This document shows positions 28,580 through 38,139 of a stretch of 64,000 nt of DNA, piece by piece. Below the pieces are notes generated by a model, which saw only the letters and a list, made by a program, of their open reading frames with translations, ran no database searches and was not told the origin of the DNA. Position numbers and translations under genes: made by a program. Every line of letters starts with the position of its first letter. Position 1 is the stretch's first letter. Source of the stretch: JBBDQZ01 sp040905705 (GTDB lineage Bacteria > Bacteroidota > Rhodothermia > Balneolales > Natronogracilivirgulaceae); assembly GCA_040905705.1 (NCBI GenBank), contig JBBDQZ010000063.1, positions 17,771-81,770 of the forward strand, written 5' to 3'.

Positions 28580-29572
28580 ATGAGCTCTAAAATAAAAGCG
28601 AAAATTTCAGCAGTAGGTCATTATTTACCTGAGTATGTCCTGACCAACACGGAACTCGAATCCATGGTTGATACAAATGACGAATGGATACGAACGCGTA
28701 CCGGGATCAGTGAACGCCGTATTCTCAAAGATCCTGAAAAAGCATCTGCGTATATGGCTGCAGAAGCTGCACGTGAGATCCTTGAAAAACAAAACATGGA
28801 CCCAAAAGAGATAGATGCTGTCATTGTTGCCACCATCACTCCCGATTATATGTTTCCGGCTACGGCCTGCCTTACCCAGACAATGATCGGAGCCACCAAC
28901 GCTTTTGCATTTGACCTCTCTGCCGCGTGTTCCGGTTTTTTATATGCTCTGAGTGTCGGTTCGGCGATGATCTCATCAGGTCAGCGCAAAAAAGTGCTGG
29001 TGATTGGCTCCGATAAGATGAGTTCGATTGTGGATTTTACGGACCGTTCTACCTGTATCCTGTTTGGTGATGCTTCTGCAGGAGTGTTACTTGAGGAGTC
29101 GGATGATGAAAACGGTATTATCGACGAGATTCTGTATTCATCCAGCGAAGGCGCCGAGGCACTGGTTCAACCCGGAGGAGGAAGCCGTATCCCTGCAACC
29201 CATGAATCGGTTGATCAAAAAATGCATTATATAAAGCAGGATGGCCGGTCTGTATTTAAAAAAGCAGCTGTGGGAATGGCCGACGTTTCAGTAGAAATCA
29301 TGAAAAAAAATAATCTTGACTCGGAGGATATTGCATGGCTGGTTCCCCATCAGGCTAATTTAAGGATTATTGATGCTACAGCTTCGCGAATGAACATCAG
29401 TCAAGACAAAGTGATGATCAATATTGACAAGTACGGTAATACTACGGCTGCAACCATTCCGCTTTGCCTTTATGATTGGCAAAACCGGTTGAAAAAAGGG
29501 GATAATCTTATCCTGTCTGCTTTTGGTGGTGGGTACACCTGGGGGGCTATTTACCTTAAATGGTCTTTATAA
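28580..29572 (+). CDS. fabH: Beta-ketoacyl-ACP synthase III
   Basis: Condenses acetyl-CoA with malonyl-ACP to start fatty-acid synthesis, 330 residues. The Cys-His-Asn triad is intact: Cys117 (SAACSGF), His257 (VPHQANLRI) and Asn287 (YGNTTAATIP). Sits 47 bp after plsX. Confidence 0.97.
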   Translation: MSSKIKAKISAVGHYLPEYVLTNTELESMVDTNDEWIRTRTGISERRILKDPEKASAYMAAEAAREILEKQNMDPKEIDAVIVATITPDYMFPATACLTQTMIGATNAFAFDLSAACSGFLYALSVGSAMISSGQRKKVLVIGSDKMSSIVDFTDRSTCILFGDASAGVLLEESDDENGIIDEILYSSSEGAEALVQPGGGSRIPATHESVDQKMHYIKQDGRSVFKKAAVGMADVSVEIMKKNNLDSEDIAWLVPHQANLRIIDATASRMNISQDKVMINIDKYGNTTAATIPLCLYDWQNRLKKGDNLILSAFGGGYTWGAIYLKWSL

Positions 29573-29600
29573 AACGGTGATTTTCATGAAATATCCATGG

Positions 29601-29616
29601 CCGGGCAAAAACCCGG
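29601..29616 (+). other. Small intergenic hairpin between fabH and fabD
   Basis: CCGGG and CCCGG arms (5 bp, all G-C) around a 6-base A-rich loop. There is no T-run after it, so it is more likely an RNA-stability or processing element than an intrinsic terminator. Confidence 0.4.
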
Positions 29617-29687
29617 TCACACAGGTGCATGATTAAATACGGTCATGGAATTGCATGTGACGATATGAATAAAAAAAATTTAAATAC

Positions 29688-30575
29688 ATGAAACAGGCGT
29701 ATTTATTCCCGGGACAGGGATCCCAACAAGCCGGAATGGGAGCGGACCACTACAAGTTCCATAGCGGTTTTCGGAACCGGTGTGAACAGGCTAACGAAAT
29801 TCTTGGCTATTCAGTTACGGAAATCATGTTTGAAGGCCCGGAAGAAGTACTTACACAAACCCGTTATACTCAGCCGGCCCTGTTTATCCACTCATTTGCA
29901 TTATTTGAAATGTTGTCCCACGAGCCGGATATGGTGGCCGGACACAGCCTCGGAGAGTATACAGCATTAGCTGCAGCTGGGGTGTTAAATTTTGAAGATG
30001 CACTCAAAGCGGTTCAGACACGTGGAGAATTGATGCAAAACGCCGGAGAATCGGATCCTGGGACCATGGCTGCCGTGATAGGCCTTGAGGATGAAGTAGT
30101 AGAAAAGATCTGTGAGGAAGTATCTAAAGCTACCGGCTCGGTAGTCATACCGGCCAATTACAACACTAAAGGCCAGATTGTTATTTCCGGTCACGTTGAT
30201 GCTGTGGAGACGGCCATGGGGAGCCTGAAAGATGCCGGTGCCAAGATCGTAAAAAAACTGCCTGTCAGTGGTGCTTTTCATACATCACTTATGGGTCCGG
30301 CCAGGGACGAACTGACCAAGGTTCTTGATGAACTGGATTTCCAGCAACCTTACGTATCTGTCTATTCCAATGTCTCTGGCATCGGATCGGATGATCCGAT
30401 TACCATCAAAGAAAATTTAAAAGAACAACTTCTGAGTCCGGTTCGTTGGACTCAGACGCTGTTATCTATGTATGAAGACGGAGCGCGGCATTATATTGAA
30501 GTGGGCCCCGGTCGTGTACTTCAGGGCCTTGTCAAACGAACATTGAACACAGTAGAGATCTCCGGCTTTCACTAA
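29688..30575 (+). CDS. fabD: Malonyl-CoA:ACP transacylase
   Basis: Transfers malonyl from CoA to ACP, 295 residues. The catalytic Ser87 sits in GHSLGEY, the oxyanion segment FPGQGSQQAGMG is at the N-terminus, and the His of the dyad is in the SGAFHTSLM segment. A complete and ordinary member of its family. Confidence 0.97.
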   Translation: MKQAYLFPGQGSQQAGMGADHYKFHSGFRNRCEQANEILGYSVTEIMFEGPEEVLTQTRYTQPALFIHSFALFEMLSHEPDMVAGHSLGEYTALAAAGVLNFEDALKAVQTRGELMQNAGESDPGTMAAVIGLEDEVVEKICEEVSKATGSVVIPANYNTKGQIVISGHVDAVETAMGSLKDAGAKIVKKLPVSGAFHTSLMGPARDELTKVLDELDFQQPYVSVYSNVSGIGSDDPITIKENLKEQLLSPVRWTQTLLSMYEDGARHYIEVGPGRVLQGLVKRTLNTVEISGFH

Positions 30576-30597
30576 ACAAATATAATACTCCATGTAC

Positions 30598-30615
30598 GCT
30601 CGCATTTGAGCGAGC
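30598..30615 (+). other. Hairpin between fabD and fabG
   Basis: Perfect 6-bp stem GCTCGC/GCGAGC with a 6-base loop, 22 bases after the fabD stop and 24 bases before the fabG ATG. No T-run follows. It could tune transcript processing or expression of the second half of the fab block. Confidence 0.5.
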
Positions 30616-30639
30616 TATTAACCTGAAAATCTGACAAAT

Positions 30640-31398
30640 ATGAATTTCAAAGCTTTCTCACTGGATGGGAAAACAGCACTTGTCACCGGAGGCAGCAGGG
30701 GAATAGGCAAGGCTATTGCTCTGAATCTGGCCAGTGCCGGAGCCGATGTGGTTATTACCTATGCCCGGTCTTCGGAAGCGGCAGCCGGAGTAGTCAAACA
30801 AATTAAGGCTGGAGGGGGAAAAGCACTGGCTATCCAGGCCGATGCTGCAGATGGGGCTCAGGCAGAAAAGGTGATTGCAGCTGCCCAGGAAGAATTTTCC
30901 GGACTGCATATTCTGGTAAATAACGCCGGAATAACACGTGATACACTGATCATGCGTATGACAGAAGCACAATGGGACGAGGTTATTCAAACCAACCTTA
31001 AAAGTGTTTTCAACTACTCAAAAGCAGCTGTCAAGCTGATGATGAGATCCCGTACCGGTTCTATTATTAATATTGGATCTATTGTCGGAATTACAGGGAA
31101 CGCAGGTCAAACCAATTATGCCGCTTCTAAAGCAGGTATTATCGGTTTTTCCAAGTCACTGGCAAAGGAAGTTGCATCCCGGAATATACGTGTCAATGTG
31201 GTTGCCCCGGGTTATATTGTAACAGAAATGACAGAAAGCCTGGACGAAAGACGGCTGCAGGCTATCAAAGACCGTACTCCTTTAAACCGGCCAGGCGAGT
31301 CGGAGGAAGTGGCGAATGCCGTGCAGTTTTTGGCCTCCGATGCATCATCCTATATTACAGGTACGGTTTTAAACGTGGATGGTGGGATGGCTATGTAG
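30640..31398 (+). CDS. fabG: 3-oxoacyl-ACP reductase
   Basis: NADPH-dependent short-chain dehydrogenase, 252 residues, that reduces 3-ketoacyl-ACP. The nucleotide-binding TGGSRGIG and NNAGITRD motifs and the catalytic Ser147, Tyr160 and Lys164 (NYAASKAG) are all present. The C-terminal segment YITGTVLNVDGGMAM is the FabG signature. Confidence 0.97.
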   Translation: MNFKAFSLDGKTALVTGGSRGIGKAIALNLASAGADVVITYARSSEAAAGVVKQIKAGGGKALAIQADAADGAQAEKVIAAAQEEFSGLHILVNNAGITRDTLIMRMTEAQWDEVIQTNLKSVFNYSKAAVKLMMRSRTGSIINIGSIVGITGNAGQTNYAASKAGIIGFSKSLAKEVASRNIRVNVVAPGYIVTEMTESLDERRLQAIKDRTPLNRPGESEEVANAVQFLASDASSYITGTVLNVDGGMAM

Positions 31399-31523
31399 CT
31401 ATACCCTTTATGTTGATTTAACTGGAATCTATTTTTATTATAAAAGGCGTTTAAGCGAGCCCATGGGTATCTTCCAAAAATCGCGAAAACAAAAACATAA
31501 CTACAATACACAGGTAACACATT

Positions 31524-31763
31524 ATGCCGCAAGATATAGACGCAAAAGTAAAGTCAATCATCGTCGATAAACTTGGAGTTGATGAATCCGAGGTTGTGAA
31601 CGATGCGAATTTCACCAATGATTTGGGAGCAGATTCTCTTGATACGGTTGAACTTATCATGGAATTCGAAAAAGAGTTTGACATCAGTATTCCCGATGAG
31701 GATGCTGAAAACATCGCTACTGTGGGAGATGCGGTCTCTTACTTGAAGGGAAAAATTTCCTGA
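31524..31763 (+). CDS. acpP: Acyl carrier protein
   Basis: 79-residue acidic carrier of the growing acyl chain. Ser38 in the GADSLDTVELIM motif receives the 4'-phosphopantetheine arm. The 125-base gap upstream is the longest within the fab block and may contain an additional promoter, which would fit the high ACP demand. Confidence 0.98.
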   Translation: MPQDIDAKVKSIIVDKLGVDESEVVNDANFTNDLGADSLDTVELIMEFEKEFDISIPDEDAENIATVGDAVSYLKGKIS

Positions 31764-31788
31764 GTAGCTCACCCATCCATTTCATTTA

Positions 31789-33033
31789 ATGTCTAAACGC
31801 AGAGTCGTTATAACGGGGATAGGGGCCCTTACACCTGTTGGTAAAGGTGCCCCCGATTTTTGGAACGGTCTGATATCCGGGAAAAGTGGTGCAAAATTGA
31901 TTGATAATTTTGATGTCACCAATTTTCCTACCAAATTCGCCGCTCAGTTGGAGGATTATAATTTTTCCGATTACATGAATCCCAAAGAAGCACGTCGTAT
32001 GGACAGGTTTTGCCAGTTTGCGCTGGTCACAGCCGATGAAGCGCTCAGAGATTCCGGTGTGGATATGGATCAGGTCGATAAAAACAGGGTTGCTGTTCTT
32101 GTAGGCAGTGGTATCGGAGGAATGCAGGTTTATTACAGTTCTTCTGTTGAGTTTTCCAAAAGGGGCCAGAGAGGTGTTTCTCCATTTTTCATACCTATGC
32201 TGATTCCGGATATTGCTGCTGGACAGATAGCTATTAAATACGGCTTTCGCGGTCCGAATTTTTGTGTCGTTTCCGCTTGTGCTACCGGGTCGCACAATAT
32301 CGGACTGGCCTATGATTCCATTTTAAATGACCAGGCAGACTACGCGATTTGTGGCGGAACAGAGGCGCCTGTGTTTGGGATGGGTCTTGCGGGTTTTAAT
32401 GCACTGCGGGCTATGTCAACACGCAACGACTCTCCGGAGACCGCGTCACGGCCATTCGATAAAACCCGCGATGGATTTGTCCTTGGCGAAGGAGCAGGGA
32501 TGATGTTCCTGGAGTCTTATGAATCGGCTGTACGTCGAAATGCACGAATATATGGCGAGATTGTCGGTTATGGTTTTACAGCAGATGCCTTCCATATTAC
32601 TGCACCGGACCCGGAAGGCCACGGGGTGATCCTGGCGATGACCAACGCGTTGAAATCGGCAGGTATAAAGCCCGAAGAGGTCGGCCATATCAATATGCAT
32701 GGCACGGCCACACAACTTGGAGATGTTGCTGAAACCTACTCCATTAAAAAAGTTTTCGGCGATCATGCCTACAAAATGAATTTAAACTCAACAAAATCCA
32801 TGACAGGCCATATGCTCGGGGCAGCCGGGGCGGCTGAATCTATCGCTACGGTTTTGGCTATCTATCATGGTATAGTACCTCCGACCATTAACTACGAATA
32901 TCCGGACCCCGATTGTGATCTGAACTACACTATCAATGAAGCCGAGGCCCGGGATATAACTTTTGGCCTGAACAATGCGTTCGGGTTTGGAGGGCACAAT
33001 ACAACCGTGGTTTTTAAAAAATTTAAAGAATAG
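31789..33033 (+). CDS. fabF: Beta-ketoacyl-ACP synthase II
   Basis: Elongation condensing enzyme, 414 residues. The Cys-His-His triad is present: Cys164 (VSACATGSH), His in MHGTATQLGD and His in MTGHMLGAAGA. Follows acpP by 25 bp. Its TAG stop shares one base with the GTG start of rnc. Confidence 0.97.
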   Translation: MSKRRVVITGIGALTPVGKGAPDFWNGLISGKSGAKLIDNFDVTNFPTKFAAQLEDYNFSDYMNPKEARRMDRFCQFALVTADEALRDSGVDMDQVDKNRVAVLVGSGIGGMQVYYSSSVEFSKRGQRGVSPFFIPMLIPDIAAGQIAIKYGFRGPNFCVVSACATGSHNIGLAYDSILNDQADYAICGGTEAPVFGMGLAGFNALRAMSTRNDSPETASRPFDKTRDGFVLGEGAGMMFLESYESAVRRNARIYGEIVGYGFTADAFHITAPDPEGHGVILAMTNALKSAGIKPEEVGHINMHGTATQLGDVAETYSIKKVFGDHAYKMNLNSTKSMTGHMLGAAGAAESIATVLAIYHGIVPPTINYEYPDPDCDLNYTINEAEARDITFGLNNAFGFGGHNTTVVFKKFKE

Positions 33034-33779
33034 TGATTGAACGAATTCGGGCTTTCTATCGATTGCGTAAGCTCGATTCTGATTATAGAAAGAGGATTGT
33101 TGCCCTGGAGGGCCTCATAGGCGCATCTATACAACACCCTCGGCTTTATCTGAAAGCACTTCGACATCGATCCATTGTTGCGGAAAAAAAGCTGGCAGCT
33201 ACTGAATCCTATGAACAGCTTGAATTTTTGGGTGATGCCGTCCTGGATCTGATTGCTTCTGAAATTATTTTCAAAAAATATCCTTCCAATGATGAAGGGT
33301 TCATGACCAAACTCCGCTCCCGGTTGGTTAAAGGTGAAATGCTGGCTGAACTTGCCCGCAATATCCGTTTGATGGAATACATAGAGTTGGGTGATCGTGT
33401 GAAAAATCAGGGTGTAGAATACACGGAAAGTGTACTGGCCGATACATTCGAGGCTTTGATCGGGGCGATCTATCTGGATCTGGGGTATCAGACAGCTCAC
33501 GATTTTGTAGTTCGACTATATCAAAAATATATTGTTTTTGATCAACTTATAAGCACCCAGGATAATTTTAAAAGTATCTTGCTTGAATCTGCCCAGGCCA
33601 GAAAATTGCCGGCTCCGGTGTATAATATTATCCGGGAAACCGGTCCCGGCCATGATAAGGTTTTTTATGTGGAAGTTTTGGTTGACAATACAGTTCTTGC
33701 CACAGGAAAAGGCAAGAATAAAAAAAAAGCTGAACAAGCAGCGGCAAAAGCTGCTCTAAGAGTACTAAATGATATGTAG
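33033..33779 (+). CDS. rnc: Ribonuclease III
   Basis: Double-strand-specific endoribonuclease of 248 residues for rRNA and mRNA processing. The start is GTG at 33033 (TAGTG overlap with the fabF stop), the first codon consistent with the family. The catalytic signature is ESYEQLEFLGDAVLDL, with the second acidic pair in LADTFEALIGAIYLD. A C-terminal dsRNA-binding domain (about 178-248, ending KKAEQAAAKAALRVL) is complete. Placing rnc after acpP-fabF is common in bacteria. Confidence 0.96.
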   Translation: MIERIRAFYRLRKLDSDYRKRIVALEGLIGASIQHPRLYLKALRHRSIVAEKKLAATESYEQLEFLGDAVLDLIASEIIFKKYPSNDEGFMTKLRSRLVKGEMLAELARNIRLMEYIELGDRVKNQGVEYTESVLADTFEALIGAIYLDLGYQTAHDFVVRLYQKYIVFDQLISTQDNFKSILLESAQARKLPAPVYNIIRETGPGHDKVFYVEVLVDNTVLATGKGKNKKKAEQAAAKAALRVLNDM

Positions 33780-33798
33780 TTGTCGTATCATATACGTT

Positions 33799-33844
33799 AA
33801 ATATTTGGTAATTCCCGCATGAAATATTTTGTAATTCCTGTATG
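33799..33844. repeat. Two tandem 23-base units upstream of ilvE
   Basis: Units 33799-33821 and 33822-33844 match at 20 of 23 positions and directly abut. Both hold an AT-rich core (AATATTTNGTAATTCC). The array ends 48 bases before the ilvE ATG, where a promoter would sit, and the core resembles a shortened -7 element. A related 16-base string (GAAATATTTTGTAATT) reappears at about 38126-38141. Confidence 0.65.
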
Positions 33845-33892
33845 TTGACACCTTTAATCTGAAAAAATATAACTTTCTAACAGCAAGCGTTC

Positions 33893-34963
33893 ATGTCACA
33901 ATTGACGATAGATATCCAAAAAGTAGCCTCATCCCGAATTACCACTGTGAATTTTGATAATCTCCGTTTTGGAGAACAATTCTCTGATCACCAATTCGAA
34001 CTTTCCTATACTGAAGGCTCATGGCAGCAACCCCGAATCTTGCCATATGGACCCATTCCTTTATTCCCTGCAGTAACTACGCTTCACTACGGACAGGCTG
34101 TTTTTGAAGGTATGAAAGCATTTGCTTACAAAGGTGAAAAGATTAACATATTCCGGATGGACAAACATTTTGACCGGTTTCGCAGATCATGTGAACGGGT
34201 CTGCATACCGGAGATTGCCAAAGAGCATTTTGTAGAAGGCATGAAAGCGCTTATTGACCTGGAGCGAGACTGGGTACCCAAAGCAAAATATAAATCACTT
34301 TATATCCGGCCCATTGTGTTTGCTTCTGACCAAACACTTGGTTTACGGGCATCGCATTCATACCGGTTTTACATCATGTGCAGTCCGGTAGGAAACTATT
34401 ATTCCGAGGGGATCAAACCGATTCGTCTGACAACCATGCCACAATACGTGAGAGCAGTAAAAGGGGGGGTCGGAGATGTGAAGGTCCCGGGTAATTATGC
34501 CGCCAGTCTTCAACCTACCACCAAAGCCCAGGAACAGGGATTCACCCAGGTTCTTTGGCTGGATGCGAAGGAACGTAAATATGTAGAGGAAGTGGGTAGT
34601 ATGAATATTTTTTTCTATATAGGCAACACGCTGGTAACACCACCGCTGAACGGCAGTATCTTGCCTGGCATTACCCGAAGCTCTGTACTCGAACTTGCTC
34701 TCGCTGAAGGCATGAATGTGGAAGAGAGGCCGGTATCCATTGAGGAACTTATTGCACTCCATAAAGAAGGGGAACTGAAAGAAATTTTTGGATCCGGTAC
34801 GGCTGCCGTCATTTCACCTGTTGGAACGATACAGCATCAAAATGAGAAAATTTCCCTATCTTCGGATGAAATGGGACCGGTTGCCCGATGGTTTTACGAT
34901 CGAATAACCGATATTCAACATGGTGAAAGCCCGGACCCATATTCCTGGTGCACCGTGTTATAA
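33893..34963 (+). CDS. ilvE: Branched-chain-amino-acid aminotransferase
   Basis: PLP fold-type IV transaminase of 356 residues interconverting Leu, Ile and Val with their 2-oxo acids. It is of the longer, eukaryotic-like BCAT type found in Bacteroidota. The PLP-binding Lys is in GDVKVPGNYAASL, and the FGSGTAAVISPVG and GSILPGITR segments are as in the family. It starts a possible unit with thyA (36 bp) and folA. Confidence 0.95.
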   Translation: MSQLTIDIQKVASSRITTVNFDNLRFGEQFSDHQFELSYTEGSWQQPRILPYGPIPLFPAVTTLHYGQAVFEGMKAFAYKGEKINIFRMDKHFDRFRRSCERVCIPEIAKEHFVEGMKALIDLERDWVPKAKYKSLYIRPIVFASDQTLGLRASHSYRFYIMCSPVGNYYSEGIKPIRLTTMPQYVRAVKGGVGDVKVPGNYAASLQPTTKAQEQGFTQVLWLDAKERKYVEEVGSMNIFFYIGNTLVTPPLNGSILPGITRSSVLELALAEGMNVEERPVSIEELIALHKEGELKEIFGSGTAAVISPVGTIQHQNEKISLSSDEMGPVARWFYDRITDIQHGESPDPYSWCTVL

Positions 34964-34999
34964 CGGAAAGCCTTTTACACTAAAGACCGAAAATCCGAC

Positions 35000-35848
35000 A
35001 TGAAAGCATATCTGGAACTGGTTGAACGCGTCCTGACCAATGGAATCAGAAAGAAGAACCGGACAGGCATTGATACGATTTCCTCGTTTTCGGAATCTTA
35101 TAAAGTGGATCTTGCACGGGGTTATCCGTTGCTGACAACAAAAAAAGTTCCGTTCCGCTCCGTAATTCTTGAATTGCTTTGGTATTTGCGGGGAGAGGAT
35201 CATATCCGGTGGCTCAGAGACGAACACAATTGTCATATATGGGATGCATGGGCCGACGAAGACGGACATGTTGGACCCATATATCCTGTAATGTGGCGTC
35301 GTTATCCATATCTGGAAGAGGAGGAGGTCAGTCTGGAAGGAAATGCCGGCACGGTTAAAAAAACGGTTTTTGATAAAAGAGAATTTGATCAGATACGCCA
35401 TGCAATCCATCTCTTGAAAACACAGCCTGAAAGCCGCCGCATCGTGGTTAATGCCTGGCATCCCGGCCTGATCAATCAGATGGCTCTTCCGCCATGCCAT
35501 ATTATGTTTATATTTAACGTAACCGGAGGCCGTCTTAACTGTCATTTAACTCAACGCTCCGGAGATATTGCTCTGGGTATTCCATTTAATCTGGCATGTT
35601 ATTCCGCCTTGACACTGGCAATTGCACAACAGACCGGATTCAGGCCCGGTGAATTTGCTCATACAATTGTTGATGCGCATATTTACGTTAATCATATCGA
35701 CGGTTTGAAAGAACAGCTCAAACGACACCCCAGAGCTCTTCCACAACTGGAAATCACTTCGAAGGATATCGACGAACTAACGCTCGATGATTTTAAACTG
35801 AGCCATTACGATCCATATCCGAAAATTTCTTTTGAAGTGGCTGTCTGA
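35000..35848 (+). CDS. thyA: Thymidylate synthase
   Basis: Makes dTMP from dUMP using methylene-tetrahydrofolate, 282 residues. Catalytic Cys166 is in LPPCHIMF, followed by the dUMP-binding LTQRSGDIALGIPFN. It is slightly longer than E. coli ThyA because of an insert around residues 104-125. It is placed 69 bp before folA, which regenerates the folate it oxidises. Confidence 0.98.
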   Translation: MKAYLELVERVLTNGIRKKNRTGIDTISSFSESYKVDLARGYPLLTTKKVPFRSVILELLWYLRGEDHIRWLRDEHNCHIWDAWADEDGHVGPIYPVMWRRYPYLEEEEVSLEGNAGTVKKTVFDKREFDQIRHAIHLLKTQPESRRIVVNAWHPGLINQMALPPCHIMFIFNVTGGRLNCHLTQRSGDIALGIPFNLACYSALTLAIAQQTGFRPGEFAHTIVDAHIYVNHIDGLKEQLKRHPRALPQLEITSKDIDELTLDDFKLSHYDPYPKISFEVAV

Positions 35849-35917
35849 TTAAACCCGGAGCATGTGCCTTCTTTTATATAAATTGATCCTGATCAGGACT
35901 CATTAGACTATTTAGCT

Positions 35918-36391
35918 ATGATCATCAGCCTGATAGCAGCCCATGACCCCAACCTTGTTATTGGTATAGAGGGGAAGCTGCCCTGGAATATACCGGAGGA
36001 TATGAGGCATTTTCGGCAAAGGACTACGGGGAATGTAGTGGTCATGGGTCGGGGGGTTTTTGAAGAGTTGGGAGAACAACCTTTGCCAAAGAGAAGGAAT
36101 CTTGTACTTTCACGCTCAAAAGTATACAGCCAGGTGGAGACTTGCCGAAGCAGGGAAGAAGTTCTTGAAAAAGTGAAAAACGAAAAAAAAATTTATATCA
36201 TCGGGGGAGCACAGATATATCAACTGTTTTTGCCGGTGTCTAATCGTCTTGAAATAACAGTCATTCATAAAGAGTACGTAGGAGACACATTCTTCCCTGA
36301 ATACCGCAACGAAATCGGCACAATATGGAGAGAAGTTTCGAAAACGGAATTCAAGTTGTTTACTTTTAGGGATTATGACCGAATTCGATGA
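35918..36391 (+). CDS. folA: Dihydrofolate reductase
   Basis: 157-residue NADPH-dependent enzyme regenerating tetrahydrofolate. Recognisable parts are the IAAHDPNLVIGIEGKLPWNIPEDM active-site loop with the conserved Pro-Trp and acidic residue, and IIGGAQIYQLFL near position 95-105. Operon partner of thyA. Confidence 0.96.
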   Translation: MIISLIAAHDPNLVIGIEGKLPWNIPEDMRHFRQRTTGNVVVMGRGVFEELGEQPLPKRRNLVLSRSKVYSQVETCRSREEVLEKVKNEKKIYIIGGAQIYQLFLPVSNRLEITVIHKEYVGDTFFPEYRNEIGTIWREVSKTEFKLFTFRDYDRIR

Positions 36392-36398
36392 TTCCAAT

Positions 36399-38120
36399 AT
36401 GTCGGGGAAAGCCTGCCGGCCCGGAAAGATCTGGCATACCATATCTGTTATCAATTGTTTATTTGTGCTATGTACTTCGGCATTTTCAGATGTGCCGGAT
36501 ATTCGTTCCCTTCAAACCTATGATAACAATATCCTGGACTCCGGTGGTGTTCTACTCGCTGAACAGGCAGCATATGATGTCTTTTATTACGATCTGGATC
36601 TGTTCATTGACCCCGCCGACAGCAGCATTCATGGTAGCTCAATGACTTATGTTCATATGCTTGAGGATTCAGACCTTTTTGTGCTTCATCTGGATACGGT
36701 CTTCGTCATTGATCGTGTGTTGAAAATTGAGGCGGACCGTTCTCTTCCACTTGAGTTTACACATAAAGATGGTCTTCTTATTGCCCGGTTTCCGGAAACT
36801 TCAATTACAGGAGAGCAAGTGGTTGTTGAGGTCTCCTATTATGGCCATCCCAGATCTGCGACAAACCCACCCTGGGAAGGAGGTTTTACCTGGTCTGAAA
36901 CCGAATCGGGGAAACCGTGGATTGGGGTTTCATGCCAAATTAACGGTGCGGACTTGTGGTGGCCTGTTAAAGATCATCCATCTGACAGACCCGACTCGGT
37001 TTCGTTGAAATTTACAGTTCCAAAAGAACTTGTAGCCGTGTCCAACGGAAAACTCCGTTCTGTTCATTCTTTCAATGAAGAGACCCGTACATTTCACTGG
37101 ATTCATAGAAGCCCGATAAGCAATTATGCCGTTTCAGTAAACATTGGCGTCTATGTTGAGTTGAAAAGCGAATATAAAAGTATTACCGGTGAAGTATTTC
37201 CAGTCTATTTCTGGCCGCTTCCTGAGAACCGGGGAAAAGCAGAGGAGTTACTCGTTCAGATAAAACAACAACTGCGTTTTTTTGAAAATATATTGGGTCC
37301 GTATCCATTTCGCCATGAGAAATACGGGGTGGTGGAAGCCCCTTTTCTCGGTATGGAACATCAAACCATTATCGCATACGGAGGGGGGTATCAGAATGAT
37401 GTAATTTTTAATACGGAAACGGGTTTCGACGATCTTCATCATCATGAACTGTCTCATGAGTGGTGGGGAAATCTGGTTACGGCTTCTGACTGGAAGGATT
37501 TTTGGATTCATGAAGGTTTTGCTACGTATATGCAGGCGTTATATGCCGAACACTTGCACGGCAATGATCAATATCTGGTCTTTATGGAGGCATTATTTGA
37601 TCTCATATCCAATAATATTCCTATTGCCCCGGAACAGAGCCGTTCCACACGTGAAATGTTTGTTGGACGGGATATATATATGAAAGGAGCCTGGGTATTG
37701 CACACACTTAGATATTTAATCGGCGACGAGAACTTTTTTTCTGTTTTAAGACAAATGACATACCCGGACTATAATAATGAATCATTCTCCGGCAAGCCGT
37801 TGAGCCGGTTTGTAAATACCCGGGATTTTATTGACGTGGTGGAGTATGTTTCCGGTCGAGATCTGGAGTGGTTTTTCGAAACTTATTTATACTATGCCGA
37901 ATTGCCGGAACTTCAAAAGAAATGGGATGGTAACCGGTTGACTTTGTCCTGGTTTACATCATCAGAGCTACCGTTTCCGATGCCTGTTACTGTCTATAAT
38001 GGGATTGATTGGCAAACATTCATTCCGGATGGTAAAAAATCGCTGACCGTTCATTCCAGGGAAGAATTCGTACTGGATCCGAATCATCAAGTACTGCGAT
38101 CCGGAATGTTTGACCTTTAG
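36399..38120 (+). CDS. M1-family zinc aminopeptidase
   Basis: Exported gluzincin aminopeptidase, about 573 residues. The zinc motif HELSHEWWGN (HExxH) and the downstream third ligand in WIHEGFATY are intact, and the exopeptidase motif appears as GMEHQT, so the protein should be active. The N-terminal domain is the usual M1 beta-saddle. The start is uncertain: ATG at 36375 overlaps folA by 17 bases and gives an acidic leader, while ATG at 36399 gives a more typical signal peptide (MSGKACRPGKIWH, then hydrophobic). The C-terminal ARM-like domain of long M1 members is absent. Confidence 0.9.
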   Translation: MSGKACRPGKIWHTISVINCLFVLCTSAFSDVPDIRSLQTYDNNILDSGGVLLAEQAAYDVFYYDLDLFIDPADSSIHGSSMTYVHMLEDSDLFVLHLDTVFVIDRVLKIEADRSLPLEFTHKDGLLIARFPETSITGEQVVVEVSYYGHPRSATNPPWEGGFTWSETESGKPWIGVSCQINGADLWWPVKDHPSDRPDSVSLKFTVPKELVAVSNGKLRSVHSFNEETRTFHWIHRSPISNYAVSVNIGVYVELKSEYKSITGEVFPVYFWPLPENRGKAEELLVQIKQQLRFFENILGPYPFRHEKYGVVEAPFLGMEHQTIIAYGGGYQNDVIFNTETGFDDLHHHELSHEWWGNLVTASDWKDFWIHEGFATYMQALYAEHLHGNDQYLVFMEALFDLISNNIPIAPEQSRSTREMFVGRDIYMKGAWVLHTLRYLIGDENFFSVLRQMTYPDYNNESFSGKPLSRFVNTRDFIDVVEYVSGRDLEWFFETYLYYAELPELQKKWDGNRLTLSWFTSSELPFPMPVTVYNGIDWQTFIPDGKKSLTVHSREEFVLDPNHQVLRSGMFDL

Positions 38121-38139
38121 CTATGGAAATATTTTGTAA

